64,000 nt of DNA, from positions 1,550,001 to 1,614,000 of the forward strand of contig NZ_CP023667.1 in assembly GCF_002443155.1 (NCBI RefSeq), in the 5' to 3' direction. Each line of letters starts with the position of its first letter. The stretch's first letter is position 1. The notes under the pieces were generated by a model. That model searched no databases, had not been told where the DNA came from, and saw only the letters and a program-made list of their open reading frames with translations. Shown one piece after another: positions 57,896-64,000 of this stretch. Both the position numbers and the translations under genes were made by a program. This DNA comes from Alcaligenes faecalis. GTDB lineage: Bacteria; Pseudomonadota; Gammaproteobacteria; Burkholderiales; Burkholderiaceae_B.

Positions 57896-59401
57896 ATGGC
57901 CACGAAAAAACTAAATATCAAAGACAAATATCGCTATCTGACTCGTGATCTGGACTGGGAATTCAGCTACCAGGATCGCAAGGATGCCTTCCCCTACGAG
58001 GAGTTCGAGGGCATCAAGATTACTGATTGGTCCAAATGGGAAGACCCGTTCCGTCTGACAATGGACGCGTACTGGAAGTACCAGGCCGAAAAAGAAAAGA
58101 AGCTGTACGCCATTTTTGATGCTTTCGCACAGAACAATGGCCAGATGAATATTTCCGATCCGCGTTACCTGAACGCGATCAAGGTGTTCCTGACCGCGGT
58201 GACCCCGCTGGAATACCAGGCTTACCAGGGCTACTCCCATGTGGGACGTCAATTCAGCGGCATCGGTGCACGTATTGCGTGCCAGATGCAGTCGATTGAC
58301 GAGCTGCGTCACGTCCAGACGCAGGTTCACGCCATGAGCCACTACAACAAGTTTTTCAATGGCTTCCAGGACTGGAGCCATATGCACGACCGTGTCTGGT
58401 ACCTGTCCGTGCCCAAGTCCTTCTTTGAAGATGCCCGCGCTGCTGGCCCCTTCGAATTCCTGCTGGCGATCAGCTTCTCCTTCGAGTACGTGCTGACCAA
58501 CCTGCTGTTCGTGCCCTTCATGTCGGGCGCGGCTTACAACGGCGATATGGCCACGGTGACTTTCGGTTTCAGCTCGCAGTCTGACGAAGCACGCCACATG
58601 ACGCTGGGCCTGGAAGTGATCAAGTTCCTGCTGGAGCAGCACGAAGACAACGTGCCTATCGTTCAGCAGTGGATCGACAAATGGTTCTGGCGCGGCACCC
58701 GTCTGCTGTCCGTGGTTGGCATGATGATGGACTACATGCTGCCCAACAAGGTCATGTCCTGGAAAGAGGCCTGGGAAGTCTATTTCGAGCAGGCCGGTGG
58801 CGCTCTGTTCAAGGATCTGGCCCGCTACGGCATTCGCATGCCCAAGTACAGCGAAGTGATCGAGAAAGAGAAAGAGCACATCTCGCACCAGGCCTGGTGG
58901 ATCTTCTACAACTTCGGCCACGCAGCCGGTTTCCACACCTGGATCCCCAGCGACGAGGAACTGGATTGGCTCAGCGCCAAGTACCCCGATACCTTCGACA
59001 AGTACTACCGCCCACGCTGGGAAATGGCCAAGAAGATGGAAGCCGAAGGCAAGCGTTTCTATTCCAGTGGTCTGCCCCAGCTGTGCCAGGTATGTCAGGT
59101 GCCCATGACTTTTACCGACATGGAAAAACCCGATGAAATTACCTATCGCCAAAGCCAGTACAAGGGCGAGCGCTACCACACCTGCTCGGACGGCTGCCGC
59201 GACATTTTCGAGCACGAGCCTGAAAAGTATATCCAGGCCTGGCTGCCAGTGAACCAGATCCTGCAAGGTGGCTGCGGTGGCCCCGAACTGGAGAAGATCC
59301 TGAGCGACTATTACCAACTGAACGTGGGTGTCGACAATATGGACTTCAAGGGTTCGGTGGACGAGGCACGCTGGAACGAATGGAAAGGAGTGACGGCCTA
59401 G
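57896..59401 (+). CDS. dmpN: Phenol hydroxylase alpha oxygenase subunit (DmpN)
   Basis: The 501-residue catalytic subunit carries two diiron motifs: IDELRHVQ (about residue 141) and SDEARHMTLG (about 230), with further ligands E near ALTPLEYQAYQ. A C-terminal YHS-type zinc segment reads LCQVCQVPMTFTDMEKP...YHTCSDGCRDIFEHEPEKYIQAWLP. It hydroxylates phenol and methylphenols to catechols using O2. All iron ligands are visible. A long open frame on the opposite strand is only a composition shadow. Confidence 0.97.
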   Translation: MATKKLNIKDKYRYLTRDLDWEFSYQDRKDAFPYEEFEGIKITDWSKWEDPFRLTMDAYWKYQAEKEKKLYAIFDAFAQNNGQMNISDPRYLNAIKVFLTAVTPLEYQAYQGYSHVGRQFSGIGARIACQMQSIDELRHVQTQVHAMSHYNKFFNGFQDWSHMHDRVWYLSVPKSFFEDARAAGPFEFLLAISFSFEYVLTNLLFVPFMSGAAYNGDMATVTFGFSSQSDEARHMTLGLEVIKFLLEQHEDNVPIVQQWIDKWFWRGTRLLSVVGMMMDYMLPNKVMSWKEAWEVYFEQAGGALFKDLARYGIRMPKYSEVIEKEKEHISHQAWWIFYNFGHAAGFHTWIPSDEELDWLSAKYPDTFDKYYRPRWEMAKKMEAEGKRFYSSGLPQLCQVCQVPMTFTDMEKPDEITYRQSQYKGERYHTCSDGCRDIFEHEPEKYIQAWLPVNQILQGGCGGPELEKILSDYYQLNVGVDNMDFKGSVDEARWNEWKGVTA

Positions 59402-59466
59402 TCACACGAGAAAAAGGGCAGTGCCTCGGTGGGCACTGCCACTACCTATAAAAATTGGAGATCAAT

Positions 59467-59829
59467 ATGGCAGTTACTGCAATTACCCCGGACTACCAAG
59501 GCTATGCGCGCGACCAGCAGTCGCACTATGGCGACAGCATGTTGCTGTATGTAGGCTGGGACGAGCACCTCTTGTTCTGCTCGGCCAAGGCTTTTCTGGT
59601 TCAGCCCGAGATGACCGTGTCCCAGATGATCCAGCAACTGTTGCCTGCCGGCTTTGCCCAGCACCCTGACTTTGAGCAGATCGAATGGAGCAAGGTGCAA
59701 TGGAATCTGAATGGCGAGGCCGTTGAGTTGAACCCGGACGACACCTTGGGTGCCAAGGGCTTCGATCACAAATCCTTGTTGCGTTTCAAGACCCCGGGCC
59801 TGAATGGCTACAAGGGTACGGGCGTATAA
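59467..59829 (+). CDS. dmpO: Phenol hydroxylase gamma oxygenase subunit (DmpO)
   Basis: The 120-residue product (AVTAITPDYQGYARDQQSHYGDSMLLYVGWDEHLLFCSAKAFLV...SQMIQQLLPAGFAQHPDFEQIEWSKVQWNLNGE) matches DmpO, the small third oxygenase subunit. ATG 59467 starts the conserved region; an in-frame ATG at 59455 lies upstream but is close to the ribosome-site region GGAG. Confidence 0.93.
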   Translation: MAVTAITPDYQGYARDQQSHYGDSMLLYVGWDEHLLFCSAKAFLVQPEMTVSQMIQQLLPAGFAQHPDFEQIEWSKVQWNLNGEAVELNPDDTLGAKGFDHKSLLRFKTPGLNGYKGTGV

Positions 59830-59844
59830 GAAGCGGAGGCAGCA

Positions 59845-60906
59845 ATGACGTATCAGGTAACCGTAGAACCCACAGGTGATGTGGTAGAGGTGGAAGATGG
59901 ACAAACCTTGTTGGACGCTGCGTTGCGACAAGGGGTTTGGTTGCCTTTTGCCTGTGGACATGGCACGTGTGGCACCTGCAAGGTGCAGGTGCTGGAAGGC
60001 TATGCAGACGCAGGCGATGCGTCCAGCTTTGCCTTGATGGATTCGGAGCGGGACGAAGGCAAGCTGCTGGCTTGCTGTTGCCTGCCCGAATCCGATATGG
60101 TCATCGAGGCCGATATCGATGTGGACCCGGATTTCCAGGGCCTGCCGGTGGAGGACTATCAGGGCAAGGTCATCCTGATTGAAGACTTGTCGCCCACGAT
60201 CAAGCACATTCGTCTGGAACTGGATCGCCCGATGGCGTTTCAGGCCGGGCAGTACATCAACCTGCATGTGCCGTCCATTGACAGCACCCGTGCTTTCTCC
60301 ATTGCGAATCCGCCGTCCATGAGCGGCATTATTGATTTGCACGTACGCAAGGTAGAAGGGGGCGCAGGCACGACCTGGCTTCATGAGGAACTGCAAGTGG
60401 GGCAGTCTCTGGATGTGTCCGGCCCTTATGGTCAGTTCTTTGTGCGCAAGTCCGACCCGCAAGGCGCGATTTTCATCGCCGGCGGCTCGGGCCTGTCCAG
60501 CCCCGAATCCATGATTATGGATTTGCTGGAAGAGGGCGATACCCGTCCTATTTATCTGTTCCAGGGTGCGCGCAATAAAGCCGAGTTGTATCACGCGGAT
60601 CATTTCTATCAACTGGCCGAAAAGCACGACAATTTCCACTACATTCCGGCCTTGAATGCGCCTTTACCGGATGATGCCTGGGAAGGCTTTGTGGGCTTTG
60701 TGCATGAAGCCGTGGGGCAGTTCTTTGAGCAGCGTTGCTCGGGTAACAAGGCCTACTTGTGTGGCCCGCCCCCCATGATTGAAGCGGCGATCTCCACCCT
60801 GATGCAAAGCCGCCTCTTCGAGCGTGACATTCACATGGAGCAGTTCCTGACAGCGGCGGATGGTGCAACCGGCAAGGTACGCTCAGCGCTGTTCAAGCGT
60901 ATCTAA
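59845..60906 (+). CDS. dmpP: Phenol hydroxylase reductase (DmpP)
   Basis: The 353-residue flavoprotein reductase has an N-terminal plant-type 2Fe-2S ferredoxin (PFACGHGTCGTCKVQVLEGYA...LLACCCLPESDMVIEAD). An FAD domain follows (RAFSIANPPSMSG, with the R-x-x-S motif), then an NAD domain (IFIAGGSGLSSPESMIMDLL...AYLCGPPPMIEAAI). It passes electrons from NADH to the oxygenase. It is the last gene of the operon. No dmpQ or dmpB (catechol 2,3-dioxygenase) follows. Confidence 0.95.
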   Translation: MTYQVTVEPTGDVVEVEDGQTLLDAALRQGVWLPFACGHGTCGTCKVQVLEGYADAGDASSFALMDSERDEGKLLACCCLPESDMVIEADIDVDPDFQGLPVEDYQGKVILIEDLSPTIKHIRLELDRPMAFQAGQYINLHVPSIDSTRAFSIANPPSMSGIIDLHVRKVEGGAGTTWLHEELQVGQSLDVSGPYGQFFVRKSDPQGAIFIAGGSGLSSPESMIMDLLEEGDTRPIYLFQGARNKAELYHADHFYQLAEKHDNFHYIPALNAPLPDDAWEGFVGFVHEAVGQFFEQRCSGNKAYLCGPPPMIEAAISTLMQSRLFERDIHMEQFLTAADGATGKVRSALFKRI

Positions 60907-60929
60907 GCGGTTTTAACTGACTGCCGACC

Positions 60930-60954
60930 AGACCTTTTTTCAGTGAAAAGGTCT
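60930..60954. terminator. Hairpin after dmpP
   Basis: AGACCTTTT / AAAAGGTCT is a 9-bp stem 24 bp after the dmpP stop. It has T and A tracts inside the stem but no long T run after it on either strand; a second, stronger hairpin follows. Confidence 0.45.
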
Positions 60955-60986
60955 GCGACTGGTGGCCGTGAACGCCGCAGCTTTCT

Positions 60987-61028
60987 GGCCTTGCAAGAAG
61001 CGTTAACGACGCTTTGCAGGGCCTTTTT
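60987..61028 (+). terminator. Terminator of the phenol hydroxylase operon
   Basis: GGCC-TTGCAA-G-AAGCGT / ACGC-TTTGCA-GGGCC, a long stem with one bulge and a 5-nt loop, is followed by TTTTT. Confidence 0.65.
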
Positions 61029-61136
61029 GTATTAGATGGTGGCAGCTTTGCCGTCTGACCGTATCAGCGCAAGCAGGTGAGGCAGCAGGTTTCGCTGCAA
61101 GCCAGAGCAGGCCAGTTGCTCATAGGCTTGCAGCCA

Positions 61137-62075
61137 TCAACAGGGTGGCGGCCCGTTACTCAAGGCACTGTGTCCCGGAATCAGCCAGGGCGGTTTCTCC
61201 GCATACATTTCCTCAATAAAGGCATGCATCTGGGCGATGTACCAGGAGTTGTCGTTTTTCCTGTGGCTGAAAATAATGGGTGAAGTCACTTTCTCATCGT
61301 CAATCAGCCGGTAGACCAGATCACTGCGTATCTGTGCGGCTGAAGGGATCAGGCATAAACCCACGCCGCCGGCGACTAGCCCCATGGCCGTTTGCAGTTC
61401 CAGTACCTCGTGCACTTCGGTGGGGAAGATGGCGTTGTCGTGCAGAATATTCAGCACATGATCAGCAAAGCTGGGGCGAGGGGACTTGGGATACACAATA
61501 AAGGCGTGATCAGCGATGACCTGCAAGGATACCGGCCCCCGGTCCTTGGCCAGATCAATCTTGGGCGGGATTGCCAGCACCAGGCGTTCTTCACGCAAGA
61601 CAGTGCGGCACACCGCGCTGTCATGAATACGCACACGCCCAAAAGCAATATCAATACGTCCGGCGCGCAAGGCGGCAATTTGCTGGCTGGAGGTCAGCTC
61701 CAGAAGGTGAAAGCGGATATCCGGGTAGGCGTGGCGGAACTTCTGGATCAGGATGGGCAGACCACCGTACAAGGTGGAGGCCACAAAGCCAATCGACAAT
61801 TGCGGGCGCTGGTGCAGACCGACTTCAGTGGTTGCCGCCTTCATGACCTCCACACGATTGAGCAACTGCAGGGATTGCTCGTAAAAGATGCGGCCCGCCT
61901 CGGTCAGTTGCAGAGGGCGGCTTTCGCGTGACAGCAAGAGGACATTGAGCTCTTGTTCCAGCAACTGGATCTGTCTGCTGAGTGCAGGTTGGGCAATGTG
62001 CAGCTGCTCGGCCGCGCGAGTGAAATTACGCTCTTTGGCGACCGCAACAAAGTAGCGGATTTGTTTCAAGTCCAT
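61137..62075 (-). CDS. LysR-type regulator of benzoate/catechol genes (BenM/CatM-like)
   Basis: The 312-residue protein starts LKQIRYFVAVAKERNFTRAAEQLHIAQPALSRQIQLLEQELNVLLLSRESRPLQLTEAG, very close to CatM/BenM/CatR regulators. The effector domain LSIGFVASTLYGGLPILIQKFRHAYPDIRFHLLELTSSQQIAALRAGRIDIAFGR follows. Those proteins respond to benzoate and/or cis,cis-muconate. It is divergent from benA with a 452-bp gap that contains a candidate operator. Confidence 0.88.
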   Translation of the reverse strand: MDLKQIRYFVAVAKERNFTRAAEQLHIAQPALSRQIQLLEQELNVLLLSRESRPLQLTEAGRIFYEQSLQLLNRVEVMKAATTEVGLHQRPQLSIGFVASTLYGGLPILIQKFRHAYPDIRFHLLELTSSQQIAALRAGRIDIAFGRVRIHDSAVCRTVLREERLVLAIPPKIDLAKDRGPVSLQVIADHAFIVYPKSPRPSFADHVLNILHDNAIFPTEVHEVLELQTAMGLVAGGVGLCLIPSAAQIRSDLVYRLIDDEKVTSPIIFSHRKNDNSWYIAQMHAFIEEMYAEKPPWLIPGHSALSNGPPPC

Positions 62076-62527
62076 ATGCTTTGCCCGTGGTCCAGGTCCA
62101 GAAAATCCGGATCAATATATCACCTATCTCGACCATCCAAGCTTCAAGCATATACCCGACAAGCTCTAGGGTTAACGATAGGTTTTGTTTTTATGATGAT
62201 TTAAGTACCTGATTTTATTCATAAAAGAACAAACTATAGCATTTTGCTATGGAGCGGGACCGATATGGTATTGGAAGCTTGTCCATTCAAAGACTGTAAT
62301 GAAAGCCATGCAGAACAGCCCCAGGATGTTAGATAAAACGGGCTGGGCAAGATCAGCCCGATGCTGTCCCTGTCGGGCTTGAATCAGGCTCAAGGCCAAG
62401 CCAGCAACCCGCTGCCACGAGCCAGTCCGGTATCAATCCGGAGCGATTTTTCTTTTCTATCACACGTACTTGCTATGTCTTCATGGACATGGGCAGGGAC
62501 GGCTGCAACTCTCATAAAGGCCACATC
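62076..62527. promoter_or_regulatory. Divergent regulatory region of the LysR gene and benA
   Basis: This 452-bp spacer contains the operator candidate at 62236-62250 in an AT-rich stretch (62100-62260) that probably also holds both promoters. The remainder (62260-62527) is GC-rich and has no gene that I can support. Confidence 0.5.
62236..62250. promoter_or_regulatory. Candidate LysR-type operator of the ben genes
   Basis: ATAGCATTTTGCTAT is a perfect palindrome (ATAGCA-TTT-TGCTAT) that fits the T-N11-A rule and resembles the ATAC-N7-GTAT sites of BenM/CatM. It lies between the divergent regulator and benA, in the AT-rich part. Confidence 0.55.
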
Positions 62528-63880
62528 ATGTCAGTCCTTATGGATAAAACCAACGATATCAGGCACTTGCTTGATACTGCCCTGGAAGAAAACCAAGAAA
62601 CAGGCGTGTATCGCTGCCGTCGTGACATCTTCACGAATCCGGATCTGTTCGAGCTGGAGATGAAGCATATTTTTGAAGGCAATTGGGTCTACTTGGCGCA
62701 TGAAAGCCAGTTGCCCAATGTGAATGATTACTTCACTACCTATATTGGCCGCCAGCCCGTGTTTCTGACACGCGGCAAAGACGGCGGCTTGAATGCCTTT
62801 ATCAATGCCTGTGCCCACCGGGGCGCCATGCTGTGCCGCCGCAAGCATGGCAATAAAGGCAGTTTTACCTGTCCTTTTCATGGCTGGACCTTCAATAACG
62901 CCGGCAAGCTGCTCAAGGTCAAGGACGAGAAAAACACCCAATACCCCGAGCAGTTCAATACCGAAGGCTCGCACGACTTGAAGCGTGTCGCGCGCTTTGA
63001 GAACTATCGCGGCTTTCTGTTTGGCAGTCTGAATCCGGATGTGGTGTCTCTGGATGAATATCTGGGTGAAACCAAGGTCATCATCGACCAGATCGTGGAC
63101 CAAGCCCCTGAAGGCCTGGAAGTGCTGCGCGGCAATTCTTCCTATATCTACGACGGCAACTGGAAGCTGCAGATGGAAAACGGGGCCGACGGCTACCACG
63201 TCAGCAGCGTGCACTGGAACTATTCCGCCACGATGGGTCGTCGCAAAGAGGGCGGCACGCAAGCGGTGGATGCGAACGGCTGGAGCAAAAGCCTGGGCGG
63301 TGTGTATGGCTTTGATTATGGCCATATCTTGCTCTGGACCAAGACCATGAATCCAACCGTGCGGCCGGTCTACGAGCATCGCGAGGAGCTGAAGCAGCGT
63401 CTGGGCGAGGACCGTGCCGAGTTCATCGTGAATCAGACCCGCAATCTGTGCCTGTACCCGAACGTGTATTTGATGGACCAGTTCTCTACCCAGATTCGGG
63501 TAACGCGTCCTATCAGCGTGGACAAGACGGAAGTCACGATTTACTGCTTTGGCCCCAAGGGTGAGAGCGCCGAGCAGCGTGCCATCCGCATCCGTCAATA
63601 CGAAGACTTTTTCAACGTGTCTGGCATGGGAACGGCAGACGATCTGGAAGAGTTCCGTGCTTGTCAGGAAGGCTATGCCGGTATTGCCGCCCCCTGGAAT
63701 GACTTGAGCCGAGGCGCCCCCCTGTGGGTCCAAGGCCCGGACGAGAACGCGACCGCCATGGGCATGAAGCCCTTGATCAGTGGTGGGCGTAGTGAAGATG
63801 AAGGCTTGTTTGTCTGCCAGCACGAGTACTGGGCCAAGACCATGAGCCAGGCACTGAAAGCAGAAAGCGGGGAGGCCTAA
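62528..63880 (+). CDS. benA: Benzoate 1,2-dioxygenase alpha subunit (BenA)
   Basis: The 450-residue oxygenase has an N-terminal Rieske centre ([26 protein letters not shown]). The catalytic domain has the mononuclear iron motif in [22 protein letters not shown], and a C-terminal helical part follows. The pattern [37 protein letters not shown] is characteristic of BenA/XylX. It forms the 1,2-cis-dihydrodiol from benzoate with BenB and reductase BenC. ATG 62528 begins the conserved part. benB starts 3 bp after its stop. Confidence 0.95.
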   Translation: MSVLMDKTNDIRHLLDTALEENQETGVYRCRRDIFTNPDLFELEMKHIFEGNWVYLAHESQLPNVNDYFTTYIGRQPVFLTRGKDGGLNAFINACAHRGAMLCRRKHGNKGSFTCPFHGWTFNNAGKLLKVKDEKNTQYPEQFNTEGSHDLKRVARFENYRGFLFGSLNPDVVSLDEYLGETKVIIDQIVDQAPEGLEVLRGNSSYIYDGNWKLQMENGADGYHVSSVHWNYSATMGRRKEGGTQAVDANGWSKSLGGVYGFDYGHILLWTKTMNPTVRPVYEHREELKQRLGEDRAEFIVNQTRNLCLYPNVYLMDQFSTQIRVTRPISVDKTEVTIYCFGPKGESAEQRAIRIRQYEDFFNVSGMGTADDLEEFRACQEGYAGIAAPWNDLSRGAPLWVQGPDENATAMGMKPLISGGRSEDEGLFVCQHEYWAKTMSQALKAESGEA

Positions 63881-63883
63881 GCC

Positions 63884-64000
63884 ATGAACGCAACCTATCA
63901 CTCTATTTGCGCTTTCCTGTATCGGGAAGCCCGTTTGCTGGATGACCGTCAGTGGGATGAATGGCTGGAGTGCTATAGCCCCAACGCCCAATACTGGATG
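63884..64000 (+). CDS. benB: Benzoate 1,2-dioxygenase beta subunit (BenB), truncated by the window edge
   Basis: The first 39 residues are visible (YHSICAFLYREARLLDDRQWDEWLECYSPNAQYWM). The pattern F-L-Y-R-E-A-R-L-L-D-D-R-x-W-D-E-W-L is standard for the small oxygenase subunit with a cystatin-like fold. ATG 63884 follows GGAGGCCTAAGCC and lies 3 bp after the benA stop. The rest lies beyond the window. Confidence 0.93.
   Translation, partial: MNATYHSICAFLYREARLLDDRQWDEWLECYSPNAQYWM

Noticed and set aside
57911..59317. 468-codon open frame on the minus strand
   Set aside because: It lies entirely opposite dmpN, whose motifs are complete. The product has no recognisable domain, and long antisense frames are common opposite GC-rich genes.
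59446..60639. 397-codon minus-strand frame
   Set aside because: Opposite dmpO and dmpP, which have complete cofactor motifs; no independent support.
62531..63991. 486-codon open frame on the minus strand
   Set aside because: It is a shadow of benA and the start of benB; no start signal or family resemblance.

Overview
The window reads as chromosome of a betaproteobacterium in the Alcaligenaceae, most probably an Alcaligenes. The evidence is a Bug/TctC-type substrate-binding protein, a sigma54-controlled multicomponent phenol hydroxylase next to a benABC-type dioxygenase, and moderately GC-rich coding. The genus is inference; no rRNA or tRNA gene was seen.

Region 1 (1 to about 37.6 kb) is a large, mostly intact siphovirus-type prophage whose left end lies outside the window. 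Its early block (1-4.9 kb) has a YdaT-like regulator, NinB, a Ref-type HNH nuclease, a replication initiator carrying iterons inside its own reading frame, a DUF1064 nuclease, a probable late antiterminator and a lambda-PP-like phosphatase. Packaging and head genes follow (5.4-14.5 kb), then tail genes (14.5-33.1 kb) including a G/GT-type -1 frameshift, a tape measure protein and a 2430-residue tip protein full of repeats. The lysis cassette is at 35.3-36.8 kb. Intrinsic-terminator-like hairpins sit between many late genes, which fits antiterminated late transcription.

Cargo interrupts the late operon in four places. These are a leftward gene plus a small membrane-anchored protein (16.5-17.6 kb); a LysR / RraA-like aldolase / Bug metabolic cassette between the tape measure gene and the next tail gene (20.9-23.6 kb); a low-GC two-gene unit of one soluble and one four-helix membrane protein behind a textbook LexA box, bracketed by an exact 30-bp direct repeat (33.1-35.3 kb); and a GIY-YIG nuclease (36.8 kb). 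The LexA-controlled pair is the best candidate for an undescribed system.

Region 2 (37.6-45.2 kb) looks like a decayed second element in tandem. It lies between two imperfect repeats of over 100 bp that share an identical 24-bp core with CACAG-N7-CTGTG symmetry, as expected of tyrosine-integrase att sites. It holds the C-terminal stub of an integrase, an antiterminator with an in-frame stop, a broken lysozyme, truncated SRAP genes, and intact bacterial-type genes (a GlxA-like regulator, an MBL-fold hydrolase, a cysteine hydrolase, a BON-domain protein).

Region 3 (45.2-54.2 kb) is ordinary chromosome: VOC protein, hemolysin III, YegP-like, RidA, GFA and lipocalin genes, then a four-gene polar amino acid ABC transporter followed by a 19-copy GCCAA microsatellite.

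Region 4 (54.2-64 kb) is aromatic catabolism. A DmpR-type activator is divergent from dmpKLMNOP (phenol to catechol), with a palindromic activator site and a consensus -24/-12 promoter between them. A BenM/CatM-type LysR regulator is divergent from benA and the start of benB (benzoate towards catechol). No catechol 2,3-dioxygenase gene follows dmpP, so both routes probably feed ortho cleavage encoded beyond the right edge.
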